Source: Caballeronia sp. BR00000012568055
GTDB lineage: Bacteria > Pseudomonadota > Gammaproteobacteria > Burkholderiales > Burkholderiaceae
Direction of reading: 5' to 3'
Assembly (NCBI RefSeq): GCF_029439455.1
Contig: NZ_JAQFVG010000243.1
Span: 1-64,000 of the forward strand
Length of the DNA stretch: 64,000 nucleotides
Shown here: positions 1 to 13,288 of the stretch, one piece after another
Layout of the letters: each line of letters begins with the position of its first letter
How positions within the stretch are numbered: the stretch's first letter is position 1
The notes under the pieces: model-generated
The model's database searches: none
Seen by the model: only the letters and a program-made list of their open reading frames with translations
Told to the model about the DNA's origin: nothing
Program-made: the position numbers and the translations under genes

Positions 1-171
1 CACGCCGCGCGGATGAGCGCGAACCACTTTGCTTAAGCGCTCGAACTGCTAAAACGCAAGCTGACCCATCCGCTTGCAGGCCGGGCAGGCCTCCGTGGCG
101 GCGGGCTATTGTCACCAAGCGAAAACATTAATCCACTTGCCCTTTCAACGTGCAGTGTCTGGTTGAAAAAG

Positions 172-222
172 CTGCTTTCTTTGATTACTTTCTTTGCAGC
201 AGCAAAGAAAGTGATCCCCCCG
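172..222. repeat. Hairpin-forming intergenic element downstream of glgB
   Basis: A perfect 11-bp inverted repeat, ACTTTCTTTGC at 187-197 and GCAAAGAAAGT at 202-212, with a 4-nt loop lies about 75 bp past the glgB stop. The stem is flanked by further T-rich and A-rich sequence. I recognise this as resembling a dispersed intergenic hairpin of Burkholderia-type genomes and it may act as a transcript end. Only one copy is present in this window, so the repeat status cannot be shown here. The rest of 1-285 shows no convincing gene. Confidence 0.5.
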
Positions 223-285
223 CCGGGGAGGCGGCTAGTGCATAAGCCGCACAACAAAGAGAAGCAGCACCTAACAAAAACGACC

Positions 286-2506
<2,221 letters not shown>

Positions 2507-2526
<20 letters not shown>

Positions 2527-5500
2527 CCGGGTTGTCCTTGTTTGCTTCGAACACGGGACGCGTGCCGGGCGCGGGCGGCTCGCCCGTATCGCCAAGCAAG
2601 CGGCTCGCGAGCGACGCGAGACCCCGCAACGGAAGGCCGATCCAGGTCGGCCGGTTCGCTGCTTCGTAGCGAATTTCGTAAGCGGCCTTCTCGATCAGGA
2701 AGAGATCGAGCAAAGGCTGGAACACATCGTCGCCCGCAATGCTTTCCGGCGACGACGCGATCGCTTCCATGTACTCACGCAAGAAGCTTTCCTCGGCAAA
2801 AGCGCGCAGTCGTTCGAAAAGCGCGCGCTTTCTGTCTGCGGTTTGCGCAGGCGCGTTTTCCGTGGTCGGCTGGGCAGCGGCGCTGGCATACGACAGCGAG
2901 CGCAGCAGACCGGCGACATCGCGCAGCGGGCTGGTTTTACGACGGCGTTCGTCGAGCGTGCGCGCCGGTTCGCCTTCGAAGTCGATCAGATACGCATCGC
3001 CTTGGGCCATCAAAACCTGGCCCAGATGGAAGTCGCCGTGGATACGGATACACAGTGCATCGGCGTGATCGCTGACGAGGTTCTTCACTGCATCGACCAG
3101 CATGTCGCGGCGATCGAGCAGACTTTGCGCGAGGAAACGATCGTGCTCGCTGAAGTCGCCAATCTTCTGCGTGATGATATCGAGCGCGGAATTCAGCAGC
3201 TTCAGCGTGCCATCGAGCCAGCCCTTGACGTCTTCCTTCGATGCGCGCTGCGGCGAGAAGGCTTCGTCGTCGGTAGGCGTGGCGAGCGCGACGTGCAACT
3301 CGCCCAAACGCTTGCCGATGATGCCCGCGATATTTCCATAGCCTTCGAATCCTTCGATTTCCTTATCATGCTCGGGCATGTTCTGCTCGGCATCCACCGA
3401 CACCGCGAGTTCATCCACGGTACGGCGCAGATAATCGAGCGCGTAATTCCAGGCATCGCCCTGATTGTCGATAAAGCCTTGCAGAATGACGAGCGTATGC
3501 GGCACGTTTTCCGGATCGACGCGCACGACTTCGCCGTACAGCGGCCCCGTGTTCGCATACCCGAGCTTGGTCAGATAGCGGCTCATCTCCGCTTCCGGAT
3601 GAATGCCGCCGACAATCCGGCGCACCAGCTTGAGCACGACCTTGTCGCCAATCACCAGCGAGCTATTGCTTTGCTCGGCCGCGAGCCAGCGAATTTCCGG
3701 CGGCTCGGACGGATTGAAGTCGAGTTCCATCAGACGTTCGGTCGGCAGGAAGCGAATCTGACTCTTCTGCACCGTTTCGACTACAGCGCGTTCCGCGAGC
3801 TTGCGCAGCACGCCGTACGTGAACGACGGCACCGAGAACGCATCCGTCAAGTGACCGATATTGCGATTGCGACGCACGCGCGCCAGCGCCAACTGCATAT
3901 ACAAGGGCGAAGTTGTTTCGGAGCCCCAAGCAATCGACAATGGCAATACATAGCGCTCGCAATGATCGCCTACATCCGCTTCGATTTCGGTGAACGCGAA
4001 GCCCGCGCCTTCGATCGTCGTCAATGCAGCGAGGCGCACCGCATGCAGCTTCTGATCCTTCGATGCAAACCAGCGGCGCTTGCTCAAATAATTCGGCAGC
4101 ACTTCCGATTCGAGCAGACGCACGTTCTCCGGCGTCGGTCCCGTTTGACCCGCGCGAATCACCATCGTGACGAATTCGGGCAATTGCTCCGAAGGCGCTT
4201 GCGCCCACGCTGGCCGCATGTTGCCGGGGCAAAGCTGGAACCACAGGAAGCCGTACGGCGGGAACGTCAGCAAATACGTCAACTGGCCGATGGGCGGGAA
4301 CGGCGAATCGGCCGTCATTTCCAGCGGCACCGAGCCTGCGAATTCCGACAGATCGAGTTCAACCGCTTGCGGCGCGCGTGAAAGATTCGCCACGCAAAGG
4401 ATCGGCGGTTCGCCTTCGGTCTCGCGCAGATACGCGAGAATCTTGCGGTTATTCGGGCGCAGGAATCGAACCGTGCCGCGTCCGAATGCCTGCTTTGCGC
4501 GACGCACGGAAAGCATCTTGCGCGTCCAGTTCAGCAGCGAATGCGGATCGCGGCTCTGCGATTCGACGTTGACCGCATCGTAGCCATACAGCGATCCCAT
4601 CACCGGCGGCAGTACGAGTTGTTCGGGATCGGCGCGAGAGAAGCCGCCGTTGCGATCCGACGACCATTGCATCGGAGTCCGAACGCCATCGCGATCGCCC
4701 AAATGGATGTTGTCGCCCATGCCGAGTTCATCGCCGTAATAGATCACGGGCGTGCCGGGCATCGACAAGAGCAGCGAATTGATCAGTTCGATACGGCGGC
4801 GATCACGCTCCATCAGCGGCGCAAGACGGCGTCGAATACCAAGATTCAGACGCGCGCGGCGATCGCTTGCATACGTGTTCCACAAGTAATCGCGCTCGGA
4901 ATCGGTAACCATTTCGAGCGTGAGTTCATCGTGATTACGCAGGAAAATCGCCCATTGATTCGTCTCGGCGAGATCCGGCGTTTGACGCATGATGTCGGTG
5001 ATCGGGAAGCGGTCTTCGCTCGCAATCGACATGTAGATGCGCGGCATCAGCGGGAAGTGGAAGGCCATATGGCATTCGTCTTCATCGCCGAAATATTCCT
5101 TGACGTCTTCCGGCCACTGGTTTGCTTCGGCGAGCAACATGCGGTTCGGATACTCCGCGTCGATGGTCGCGCGAATCTGCTTGAGGATGGAGTGCGTCTC
5201 CGGCAGATTCTCGTTGTTCGTGCCTTCGCGTTCCACGAGATACGGCACCGCATCCAGCCGCAGCCCGTCGATACCCATATCCAGCCAGAAGCGCATCACG
5301 CTCAGCACTTCCTTGATAACAGCGGGATTATCGAAGTTCAGGTCGGGTTGGTGCGCATAGAAGCGGTGCCAGTAGTACTGTCCCGCAACGGGATCATGCG
5401 TCCAGTTCGAAGGCTCCGTATCGATAAAAATAATGCGGGTCTCTTCGTACTTCTTGTCCGTATCGGACCATACGTAGTAGTTCCGATGATTCGATCCCGG

Positions 5501-5911
5501 CTTCGCACGCCGCGCGCGCTGAAACCACGGATGCTGATCAGACGTGTGATTGATGACAAGCTCGGTAATGACACGAATGCCGCGCGCATGCGCTTCCTGA
5601 ATGAAGCGCTTCACATCGGCGATGGTGCCGTAGTCCGGATGCACATTGCGATAGTCGGCGATATCGTAACCATCATCGCGTCTGGGCGATGGATAGAACG
5701 GCAGCAGCCAGATCGCATCGACGCCGAGTTCCGCGATGTAGTCGAGCTTGGCAAGCAGGCCCGGAAAATCGCCGATGCCGTCGTTGTTCGAATCGAAGAA
5801 CGACTTGATGTGAACCTGATAGATGATCGCGTCCTTGTACCAGAGCGGATCGTCGTTGAGAATCGACGCCTTCTTGTTGCGCTTCACCCTTGTATCCACG
5901 GTTTGCTCCAA
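2507..5911 (-). CDS. treS: Trehalose synthase fused to maltokinase (TreS-Mak)
   Basis: Bifunctional protein of 1134 residues. The N-terminal GH13 part (about 1-570) interconverts maltose and trehalose. Nucleophile D220 sits in [10 protein letters not shown], acid/base E262 in LLAEANQW and D328 in RNHDE. The C-terminal part (about 600-1120) is a maltokinase with an aminoglycoside-phosphotransferase-like fold, including IHGDFHLGQ (D960), and would phosphorylate maltose to maltose-1-phosphate, the GlgE substrate. The two activities are separate proteins in mycobacteria; the fused form is common in proteobacteria. The gap to glgE is 33 bp and the stop overlaps glgB, so it belongs to the same operon. 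Confidence 0.95.
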
Positions 5912-5944
5912 TGTTCTTTGTATGCGTTGGTACTGCTGCCTCGC

Positions 5945-8900
5945 TTACTCGTTCGTGTGCGGCTTCGGCAAGCCCCATGTCGGCGAAATGCGCCAGATCG
6001 CGAATGGCAGCGAATGCGGATTGAGCCGTACATGCTGGCGGCGTCCGCGCCATTCGAACTGTTCGCCGGTCACCTGATCTTCGACCGCGACCGCATCCCA
6101 TTCATGCACGCCCCAGCGTTCCAGCGTCTGCCACGGCAGTTCGATATCCGCGCCTTGCTCGTTGAACGGATCGAGGTTGATGGCGACCAGCACCACGTTG
6201 TCGCGTGAAGCGTTGGCCTTCTCGAAGAACAGAATGTTGTCGTTATGCGCGGTCAGGAAATTCACGCCGAGATGCGTCTGCAACGCAGGATTCGCGCGGC
6301 GGATGCGATTGAGCGCCGTAATCTCGGTGACGATATTGCCCGGACGATTCCAGTCCCAGGCACGCAACTGATACTTCTCGGAATCCAGATACTCTTCGGA
6401 ATTTGGCAGTGCGGCGGACTCGCACAGTTCGAAGCCGCTGTACACGCCCCACAAGCCCGATAAGGTCGCAGCCAAGGCCGCGCGAATCACGAATCCCGGA
6501 CGGCCGGAGCTTTGCAGAAAGCGCGGATTTATGTCCGGTGTATTGACGAAGAAGTTCGGACGGAAATAATCCTTGGCATCGGTCTGCGTGAGATCGTGCA
6601 TGTACTCCAGAAAATCGCGCTTCGACTCGCGCCAGGTGAAGTACGTGTAGGACTGCGAGAAGCCGAGCTTGGCCAGGCGATTCATCACGCGCGGACGCGT
6701 GAACGCTTCGGCCAGAAAGATCACATCGGGATGACGCGCGCGCACATCGCCGATCACCCATTCCCAGAACGGGAACGGCTTCGTATGCGGGTTATCAACG
6801 CGGAAAATGCGCACGCCAGCCGCGATCCAATGCAGAAAGACATCGCGCAACGAGGTCCACAATTCCGGCTTCGCGTCCTTCGCATAGAAGTCAGGATTCA
6901 CGATGTCCTGATACTTCTTCGGCGGATTTTCCGCATAACGCAGCGTGCCGTCGGGACGCCACGCGAACCACGTCGGATGCTCTTTGAGCCACGGATGATC
7001 CGGCGAGCATTGCACCGCGAAATCCAGCGCGATCTCCATGCCGTGTTCATGCGCGGCGTCGAGCATGCGCTTGAAGTCATCGAGATTGCCGAGCTCGAGA
7101 TGCAGCGCATCGTGGCCACCGTCTTTTCCGCCGATGGCGTAAGGACTGCCGACATCGCCCGGTTGCGCGGTCAGTGAGTTGTTCTTACCTTTTCGATTCG
7201 CCACGCCGATCGGATGAATCGGCGGGAAATACAGCACGTCGAAGCCCATTTCGCGGATACGCGGCATCTTGCCGATCACATCGATAAACGTGCCGTGACG
7301 GTTCACATCGTCGCTCATCGAACGCGGGAAGATTTCGTACCAGCTTGCGAATCGCGCGGCGGCGCGCTCTGAGTCGATGCGATACACCACCGGATCACGC
7401 GACAGGAACGGACGATGCCGCGCCGCTGCAATCGCCTTCGCGGTCGTCGGCGCGAGCACGAGTTCGAGCTTGCGCGCGTCTTCGGCCTTCGTGAATTCCT
7501 TGACGATCTTTTCGAGCGGCGCGCTGTCCGCATCTTCGACCGTCTTCACTTCGGCAAGAATCAGCGCGAACAGATGCTTCGCTTCTTCGACTTCGAGTTC
7601 GACGGTCTGCCCGGCCTTGAGCTTTTTCTGCATGTGATCGACGAGCGACGCGTAGTCATCGCGCCATGCCATCACGACGAATTCGTGACGGCCCACGCGT
7701 TCCAAAGGAATGCGTGTGGTCCACAAGTCGAGACCGGCGGGTTGCACGGCCGTCATGGGTGCTTCATGCCATTCGGTTTCATCGGCGGCGCGCCATTGCA
7801 CGGCGGCGGCGATCTTGTCGTGACCTTCAGCGAAAATCGCGGCCTGAATCTCAACCGCTTCACCGACGATCCGCTTGGCCGGGAATCGACCGTTATCGAC
7901 TGAAGGCGTGACGCTTTCGATCGATACGCGCGGCGCTTCGATTGCACTTGCTACGGACTTCTTATCAGCTGCCTTTGCGCCGCGTTTCACTTGCGGCTGC
8001 GCGAGCAGGATGAACGGCTCAGCTTCGGCGCGGAACAGACGCACTTCGCCGGCTTTGAGCATGAAAGGCGCAAGACGCTCGGCCTTGGCTTTGGCATCGT
8101 CGAGCGGGGCGAAGCGCGTGTAATTGCCCGGCACGGATTCGAGCAGATGCAGCGTGTCAACATGCACCGGCGCGACGTTATCCGGGTTGACGATCACCAC
8201 AACGGCGGATTCGCTCGTGCGCAGATCGCTGCCATCGGCGCGGATCAGCGTGGCGTAAGGCGTGCCCGCGCCGGTCAGCGAACGCAATTCTCCGACGCTC
8301 GCCAGCGTTTCGATTTCACGCTGGAGCTTGTTTGCACGCCTGATTTGCGCCGACAGATCGATACGCGCTTCCATGCGCGCGCGCTCGAATTCGGCTGCGA
8401 CGCCGTATTGCGGCGACATCGGCAGGCCGACGCCGTATTCGAAGCCCATCGGCACGAGCAAACCCGTTCCGAGCGATGCAGCGATATCGAGCGAACGGGT
8501 GTACGCGCGTTCGACCAGTGCGGTATCGCTCGTATCGGTCAGATCGTTGATCAGGCGATTGCCGTACGGATCTTCAGGAAACGCAATCGGCGACGCGATG
8601 CGCGACAAGGCCGCGTGTTCATCGATCAGCCAGGCGCTTTTAAAATCCCACCAGCGCGTGGAGGCGAACACGGCGTCGAAACCGGCATCGGTCAGACCGT
8701 AGAGATCGTGACGCGTGAGGCCCACGGTCCACGCGAGCCAGCGCGTATCCGCATGTTTCTCGCGCACGGCCGCGCCAAGCCTGCGCCACACGTGCGCGGG
8801 CACCGTATGCGGACAGTCGAAGCGATAACCGCCGATGCCTGCATCGGCAAGTGCAATCAGTTCTTTCGACCACCATTCGGTCAACGCATGCGCGGCTTCG

Positions 8901-9337
8901 CCATCGGCAAAATTCGCATACGCGACGTCACGCTGACGCGGCGCGCGACGCGGATCGAGGCGCGCATCGGCGCTTTCGAAGGGCTGAAACCAGTGCGTGT
9001 TCTGTTGATAAAGCCCGCCTTCCGTGCTCACACGATTAATGACGATATCGACCAGTAAGGTGAGCTTGTGCTTCTTCGCGGCATCGGCGAGTTGACGCAG
9101 ACCGGCGGTGGCGTCGCCTCGTGCTTCGAAGACAGGATGCAGGCTGTGATGATCCGCCACCGCTTCGCGATGCCCGTTGCTGCCGGGCGCGAAGGGCGCG
9201 CTGATCAGGACATGATCGAAGCCGAGCGTGGCCGCGTGCTCGAACTGGGCAGGCCAGTTCGCGAGCGGGCCGACGAGCAGGGGATCGATGAAGTAAATAC
9301 GGGGCGCATACGCATGATGAGCTTGATGGTTTTCCAT
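5945..9337 (-). CDS. glgE: Alpha-1,4-glucan:maltose-1-phosphate maltosyltransferase GlgE with extra N-terminal GH13-like domain
   Basis: Transfers maltose from maltose-1-phosphate to the end of an alpha-1,4-glucan. The catalytic GH13 part carries the nucleophile Asp in IFRVDNPHTKP (D848) and the acid/base Glu in IFLAEAFTRP (E877); their 29-residue spacing equals that known for actinobacterial GlgE. The protein is 1130 residues, about 450 longer than the usual 650-700. The extension (about 1-440) looks like a second amylase-type barrel (LLVDIVINR, GIGGYRFDCPHT) in which I cannot see a full catalytic triad. The start at 9337 is preceded by GGAAAA; upstream in-frame codons lack family similarity. 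It probably acts between TreS-Mak and GlgB. Confidence 0.93.
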   Translation of the reverse strand: MENHQAHHAYAPRIYFIDPLLVGPLANWPAQFEHAATLGFDHVLISAPFAPGSNGHREAVADHHSLHPVFEARGDATAGLRQLADAAKKHKLTLLVDIVINRVSTEGGLYQQNTHWFQPFESADARLDPRRAPRQRDVAYANFADGEAAHALTEWWSKELIALADAGIGGYRFDCPHTVPAHVWRRLGAAVREKHADTRWLAWTVGLTRHDLYGLTDAGFDAVFASTRWWDFKSAWLIDEHAALSRIASPIAFPEDPYGNRLINDLTDTSDTALVERAYTRSLDIAASLGTGLLVPMGFEYGVGLPMSPQYGVAAEFERARMEARIDLSAQIRRANKLQREIETLASVGELRSLTGAGTPYATLIRADGSDLRTSESAVVVIVNPDNVAPVHVDTLHLLESVPGNYTRFAPLDDAKAKAERLAPFMLKAGEVRLFRAEAEPFILLAQPQVKRGAKAADKKSVASAIEAPRVSIESVTPSVDNGRFPAKRIVGEAVEIQAAIFAEGHDKIAAAVQWRAADETEWHEAPMTAVQPAGLDLWTTRIPLERVGRHEFVVMAWRDDYASLVDHMQKKLKAGQTVELEVEEAKHLFALILAEVKTVEDADSAPLEKIVKEFTKAEDARKLELVLAPTTAKAIAAARHRPFLSRDPVVYRIDSERAAARFASWYEIFPRSMSDDVNRHGTFIDVIGKMPRIREMGFDVLYFPPIHPIGVANRKGKNNSLTAQPGDVGSPYAIGGKDGGHDALHLELGNLDDFKRMLDAAHEHGMEIALDFAVQCSPDHPWLKEHPTWFAWRPDGTLRYAENPPKKYQDIVNPDFYAKDAKPELWTSLRDVFLHWIAAGVRIFRVDNPHTKPFPFWEWVIGDVRARHPDVIFLAEAFTRPRVMNRLAKLGFSQSYTYFTWRESKRDFLEYMHDLTQTDAKDYFRPNFFVNTPDINPRFLQSSGRPGFVIRAALAATLSGLWGVYSGFELCESAALPNSEEYLDSEKYQLRAWDWNRPGNIVTEITALNRIRRANPALQTHLGVNFLTAHNDNILFFEKANASRDNVVLVAINLDPFNEQGADIELPWQTLERWGVHEWDAVAVEDQVTGEQFEWRGRRQHVRLNPHSLPFAIWRISPTWGLPKPHTNE

Positions 9338-9519
9338 CGTTCGTCTTTTCCAGAGTCGTCCTGCGGTGGCGGGGATGCGGGCACTGCGAATCGCGATCAC
9401 GCTCACGGGCCAAACTGGCTGACAGCTTGTCCGCCTCAATGCGATGTAACGCGGACCTCACTCACTATAACGCCGCTAATCGACGCTGGCCTCGGTCGCG
9501 TCTCGCGATGCGCCGCGTG

Positions 9520-9588
9520 TTTCATCGGGAAGGCGCCACGGTCGCAAGCGTTGTCGGAGCACGTAGCGTGCCGCGACGCCCGATGAAA
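9520..9588. repeat. Inverted repeat in the glgA-glgE gap
   Basis: TTTCATCGGG (9520-9529) and CCCGATGAAA (9579-9588) form a perfect 10-bp inverted repeat separated by 49 bp in the only long gap of the glucan cluster. There is no T-tract, so this is not a simple terminator. It could be an RNA processing structure or a regulator site. No protein is assignable. Confidence 0.35.
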
Positions 9589-9602
9589 CGAGGTGAAACT
9601 GG

Positions 9603-11249
9603 TCAGGCGCGCTTTGCAACCAGCGCCTTCGCATCGACATGAATCTGCGGTGTGGGTTCCGCAACACGGCGCACGCGCAAGGCGGTGCGCGACGGACGCA
9701 TGCCGCTGACATCGACATACAGTGCGACCATCTTGCCGACCGCTTCGTTCCAGCCAAAATCGCAGGACATCGCGTTGCGTTGCAGCGCGCGCCAGCGTTG
9801 CGGACGCATATAGGCGTCGAGCGCGCGCGTGGTCGCGGCGATGATGTCGTCGGGGCGGTCACCGTCGAAGAGGAAGCCGGTCGGCTCGGCGTGGCGGGGT
9901 GTCGGCGCGGCGGCGATTGGCAAACCCGTGGTGCCATCGCGCAGATAAGCGGCCGGGCGCAGCACGTTGCGCACGGCGTTTTGCGTTGCATCGACAATCG
10001 TGTCTGCAAGGCCGCCCACACGCGATGCCACCGGCAGCGTGCCGTAGCGCATCGCGTACATTTGCGTCAGGCCGCACGGCTCGAATCGGCTGCCATGCAG
10101 CAGAATGTCCGCGCCCGCGTGCAGCGCATGCGCGCGCCGCTCGTCATAACCAATATGCACGCCCACGCGATCCGGCCACTGCTGCGCGAGCTTGCGGAAT
10201 CCCTTTTCGATATACGCCTCGCCCTTGCCGATCACCGCGAGTTGCAGGCGCGGATGTTTCTCCAGCAAACGCGGCAGCGCGTCGAGCACGACATCGGCCA
10301 TTTTCTGGCCCGTCATGCGGCTGCCGATCGCCATCAACGGCGCGAACGGACCGACCGGCAGGCCGAACATACGTTGCAGCGTGCGCTTGCAGGCGTGCTT
10401 GCCGCGCATATCGTCAAAAGAATAATTGCGTTCGATGGTGGCATCCGTGGCCGGATTCCACGTTTCCTTGTCGATACCGTTCACCACGCCCGAAAGCTTG
10501 TCCTTGCAGCTTTGCAGCACGCCTTCCATCAGGTGACCAAAACGCGGCGTGAGAATTTCGCGCGCGTACGTTTCGCTGACCGTCGTCACGCGATCGCTGT
10601 GCACGATGCCCGCTTTCATCAGACTCAACGCGCCGTAGAATTCGATGCTCTTGGGATCGCTGTGCGCGTGCACGAGCCATTTTTCCGGCACGCCCAGCGA
10701 TGCGCCGAGCGACAGCGCGTAGTTGCCCTGAAACGCGAGATTGTGGATCGTGTAGACGCTTTTGGCTTGTACGCCGGCGTGTTTCATCAGCAACGGCGTA
10801 AGGCCGGTATGCCAGTCGTGCGCATGAACGATGTCGGGCTTCTTCACCCCACGCACGCCCTGAGCGATGCGAACCGCTGCCGCCGACAGCGTCGCGAATC
10901 GCACGGCGTTGTCCGGATAGTCGCGGCCCTGTGCGTCCTGATAGAGACCGGTGCGTGCATAGAGCGCATCGCAGCGCAGCAACAGCACCGGCACGCCCGT
11001 ATCCGGCATGCGCGCGCGCAACAGCGTGGCATCGCCGCCGGGCAAGCCGGTCAGCGTGCCGACTGTGCTGACGTTTTCAGCGGCGGCGATGGCGTTCGGA
11101 TAGGCGGGCAACAGGATGGTGGCATCGCCGCCCGCTTCGCGCAGGGCGGCGGCGTAGGCGCTGACCATATCGCCGAGGCCGCCGGTCTTGGCGAGGGGAA
11201 CGGCTTCGGAGGCGACCAGCAGGACGTTCAGGGGCAAAGTGGGCTCCAC
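9603..11249 (-). CDS. glgA: Glycogen synthase GlgA
   Basis: GT5-family alpha-glucan synthase of 548 residues that elongates glucan from a nucleotide sugar, normally ADP-glucose. It shows the N-terminal sugar-nucleotide motif LAKTGGLGDM (about residues 20-29), the HAHDWHTGL stretch (about 145) and the C-terminal EPCGLTQMYAMRYGT motif (about 410) of the GT-B fold. It is the first gene of the minus-strand glucan cluster. A 265-bp gap separates it from glgE, much longer than the other gaps in the cluster, so glgE may have its own promoter. glgC is not in the window. Confidence 0.94.
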   Translation of the reverse strand: MEPTLPLNVLLVASEAVPLAKTGGLGDMVSAYAAALREAGGDATILLPAYPNAIAAAENVSTVGTLTGLPGGDATLLRARMPDTGVPVLLLRCDALYARTGLYQDAQGRDYPDNAVRFATLSAAAVRIAQGVRGVKKPDIVHAHDWHTGLTPLLMKHAGVQAKSVYTIHNLAFQGNYALSLGASLGVPEKWLVHAHSDPKSIEFYGALSLMKAGIVHSDRVTTVSETYAREILTPRFGHLMEGVLQSCKDKLSGVVNGIDKETWNPATDATIERNYSFDDMRGKHACKRTLQRMFGLPVGPFAPLMAIGSRMTGQKMADVVLDALPRLLEKHPRLQLAVIGKGEAYIEKGFRKLAQQWPDRVGVHIGYDERRAHALHAGADILLHGSRFEPCGLTQMYAMRYGTLPVASRVGGLADTIVDATQNAVRNVLRPAAYLRDGTTGLPIAAAPTPRHAEPTGFLFDGDRPDDIIAATTRALDAYMRPQRWRALQRNAMSCDFGWNEAVGKMVALYVDVSGMRPSRTALRVRRVAEPTPQIHVDAKALVAKRA

Positions 11250-11579
11250 ATGCGGATGGCACGCGCGCGGCAGTCGGGCAATCGATCGGCACGCGTTGGA
11301 ATCGCTGATCAGGGTTTATCTGGAATAGCTGGCGCAGTGCAGCAATCGATGTGCCACGCAAAAAAGCGCGTGTGCGTTGCACCACGCGCAAATCCGCCCA
11401 TCGTCTGAATAAGCCTTAAGCGGCTGCCTAAAAAGGCACGAACGTGCCGCGTGTAAAAAGGTTCGCCGCGCGGACCGCTTTTTTACACGGCGTGCCTTCG
11501 AGCTTATGGAGTGCGTGTGGAGTGCATGTGACAGCCGCGTTTCGAATGACGGCGGCGATGGGATGCGATGGGGAAGCGC
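11250..11579. other. Intergenic region between glgA and the DUF1345 gene
   Basis: 330 bp upstream of glgA without a convincing gene; it should hold the glgA promoter and the end of nothing else, because the DUF1345 gene on its other side also reads leftward and ends here. Around 11429-11506 an imperfect inverted repeat pairs a GTGCCGCGTGTAAAAA stretch with TTTTTTACACGGCGTGCC, which is suggestive of a terminator for the DUF1345 transcript. I see no other structure. Confidence 0.35.
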
Positions 11580-12233
11580 TTATCCGCCGACCATGCTCGC
11601 GGCGATATTCACGCTCAGGCCAAGCACGGCAAGATTGAAGAAGAACGACAACACCGATTGCGCGAGTGCGGTGCGGCGCACTGCTCTGGAGCACAACGCG
11701 ACATCAGAGGTCTGCGAGGCCACCGCGATGGTGAACGAGAAATACAGGAAGTCCCAATAGTCCGGACTCAGATGTTTATCGGGGAATTTGAGTGCGGTCT
11801 GCTGCGCGTCCGATCGATAGTAATGGCGCGCGTAGTGCAGCGTGAACATCGTCGGGATCAGAAACCATGCGCCGAGCATGGTCGCGCCCGTGAGCGCGTA
11901 GTTGAGCCACGGGTCGGCGTGATTCTTGGCGTTGGCCAGTTCCACGACGATCGCCACCAGACTCGCCATCGCCGCGATGCTGACGATCATCAGCACGGTC
12001 GCGGCGTTCTCGTCTTCGCGTTCGGCCAGCTCCTGCACGTTGGTCTGATCGGCGGTGCCCATGCGAATCCAGATCAGCAGCAGATACAGCCACACGGCCG
12101 TGTCCCAGCCGATCAGCGCGCGCACCGTTCCGCGCAGAGGGAAAGGCAAAAGCAGACCGACGCATACGCCGACTGCAAGACCAATCAAGGCGCGCGGTCG
12201 ATTGCGCAAAACGGGCGGAAGCATTTTTATCAT
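11580..12233 (-). CDS. DUF1345 family integral membrane protein
   Basis: Protein of 217 residues with about five hydrophobic segments: [17 protein letters not shown] near the N-terminus, [48 protein letters not shown] and a C-terminal [14 protein letters not shown]. The sequence [21 protein letters not shown] is typical of the DUF1345 family. Its function is not known. An alternative start is the Met at residue 4; neither has a clear Shine-Dalgarno. It diverges from the metallophosphatase gene across a 265-bp gap that presumably contains both promoters. Confidence 0.85.
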   Translation of the reverse strand: MIKMLPPVLRNRPRALIGLAVGVCVGLLLPFPLRGTVRALIGWDTAVWLYLLLIWIRMGTADQTNVQELAEREDENAATVLMIVSIAAMASLVAIVVELANAKNHADPWLNYALTGATMLGAWFLIPTMFTLHYARHYYRSDAQQTALKFPDKHLSPDYWDFLYFSFTIAVASQTSDVALCSRAVRRTALAQSVLSFFFNLAVLGLSVNIAASMVGG

Positions 12234-12498
12234 CGGATGTCAGGGTCCGTTATGGGTTCGCGCGACGCCTGCGATTATTGCCGATGCGCCTTTCAGGAGG
12301 CTGAGGGTTTCGCGGTTTTTTCAAACGCAACAATTCCCGTCTTCGATAAGGCTTTGCCCGATGTGCCGCAGCTTTTGCCGCATTATCATCGCGAGATAAA
12401 GGGCGAAGGTGAGTGCGCGCGAAACTTGCGCTCGAATCGTTTCACATAAGCGACCAAGCACGCACACGCGCCCGGAGACAGACGCTAATATCGGTCGC

Positions 12499-13239
12499 AT
12501 GAATGATCCTACTTATCCTCTCATTTGCAGGCATCCGGCCAACGAAACCGGACGCGACTTCGTAGTCGGCGATATCCACGGCTGCGTCGATGCACTGCGT
12601 TATCTGCTGCGCGAAATCGCTTTCGATGGCGCGCGCGACCGGTTGTTCTCCGTCGGCGATCTGATCGATCGCGGCACGGATTCGCTCGCGGCCATCGATC
12701 TGATCGACAAGCCGTGGTTCTTTCCGGTGCTCGGCAATCACGAGGATTCGCTGATCGCGGTCGCGACCGGCGCGATGCGCCGTCAGGCGTGGTACGCGAT
12801 CGGCGGCGCTTGGGCGGAAACGCTTCACGACGATCAATTGGGCGAACTGGCGGTGCGGCTCGCGAAGCTGCCGCTGGTGCGCGTGGTCGGGCAGGGCGCG
12901 CATCGATTCAATGTGCTGCATGCGGAATTCTTCGGCAGCGACGCCGATCTCGATTCCGCTCATTACTCCGATGAAGCGCGCAATCAGTTGCTGTGGGGAC
13001 GTGGTCTCGCACTCGGCAACGCCGATCCCGCGCGTCAGCACGGCCTTTCGACCACGTACTGCGGCCACACGCCGACGCGCGCGGTTAAGCAGATTGGCTC
13101 GCAGATTTATATCGATACGGGCGCGTTCGCTTCGGAAGGGCGGCTGACGATCGTGCAGCCGGGCACCGATGAGCGCTGGTCGGTGAAGGAGCGCTGGGCG
13201 GCATCGGAAGGTGCGCGGGAACTGGCTTTGCCTGAATAA
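12499..13239 (+). CDS. Metallophosphoesterase (PPP-type serine/threonine phosphatase-like)
   Basis: Product of 246 residues with the complete metallophosphatase signature: GDIHG near residue 25, GDLIDRG near 52 and GNHE near 80 supply the metal-binding Asp, His and Asn residues, and CGHTPT near 193 supplies a further His. It resembles bacteriophage-lambda/PrpA-type protein phosphatases. The substrate cannot be deduced; diadenosine tetraphosphate hydrolases share the same motifs. I chose the ATG at 12499 because similarity to the family starts a few residues later; an upstream in-frame start at 12409 would add an Arg/Thr-rich stretch with no similarity. Confidence 0.88.
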   Translation: MNDPTYPLICRHPANETGRDFVVGDIHGCVDALRYLLREIAFDGARDRLFSVGDLIDRGTDSLAAIDLIDKPWFFPVLGNHEDSLIAVATGAMRRQAWYAIGGAWAETLHDDQLGELAVRLAKLPLVRVVGQGAHRFNVLHAEFFGSDADLDSAHYSDEARNQLLWGRGLALGNADPARQHGLSTTYCGHTPTRAVKQIGSQIYIDTGAFASEGRLTIVQPGTDERWSVKERWAASEGARELALPE

Positions 13240-13288
13240 GGTTGCTCGGCACGCACGTTGCTCGATATGTCGCCATGTAATCGAAGAC

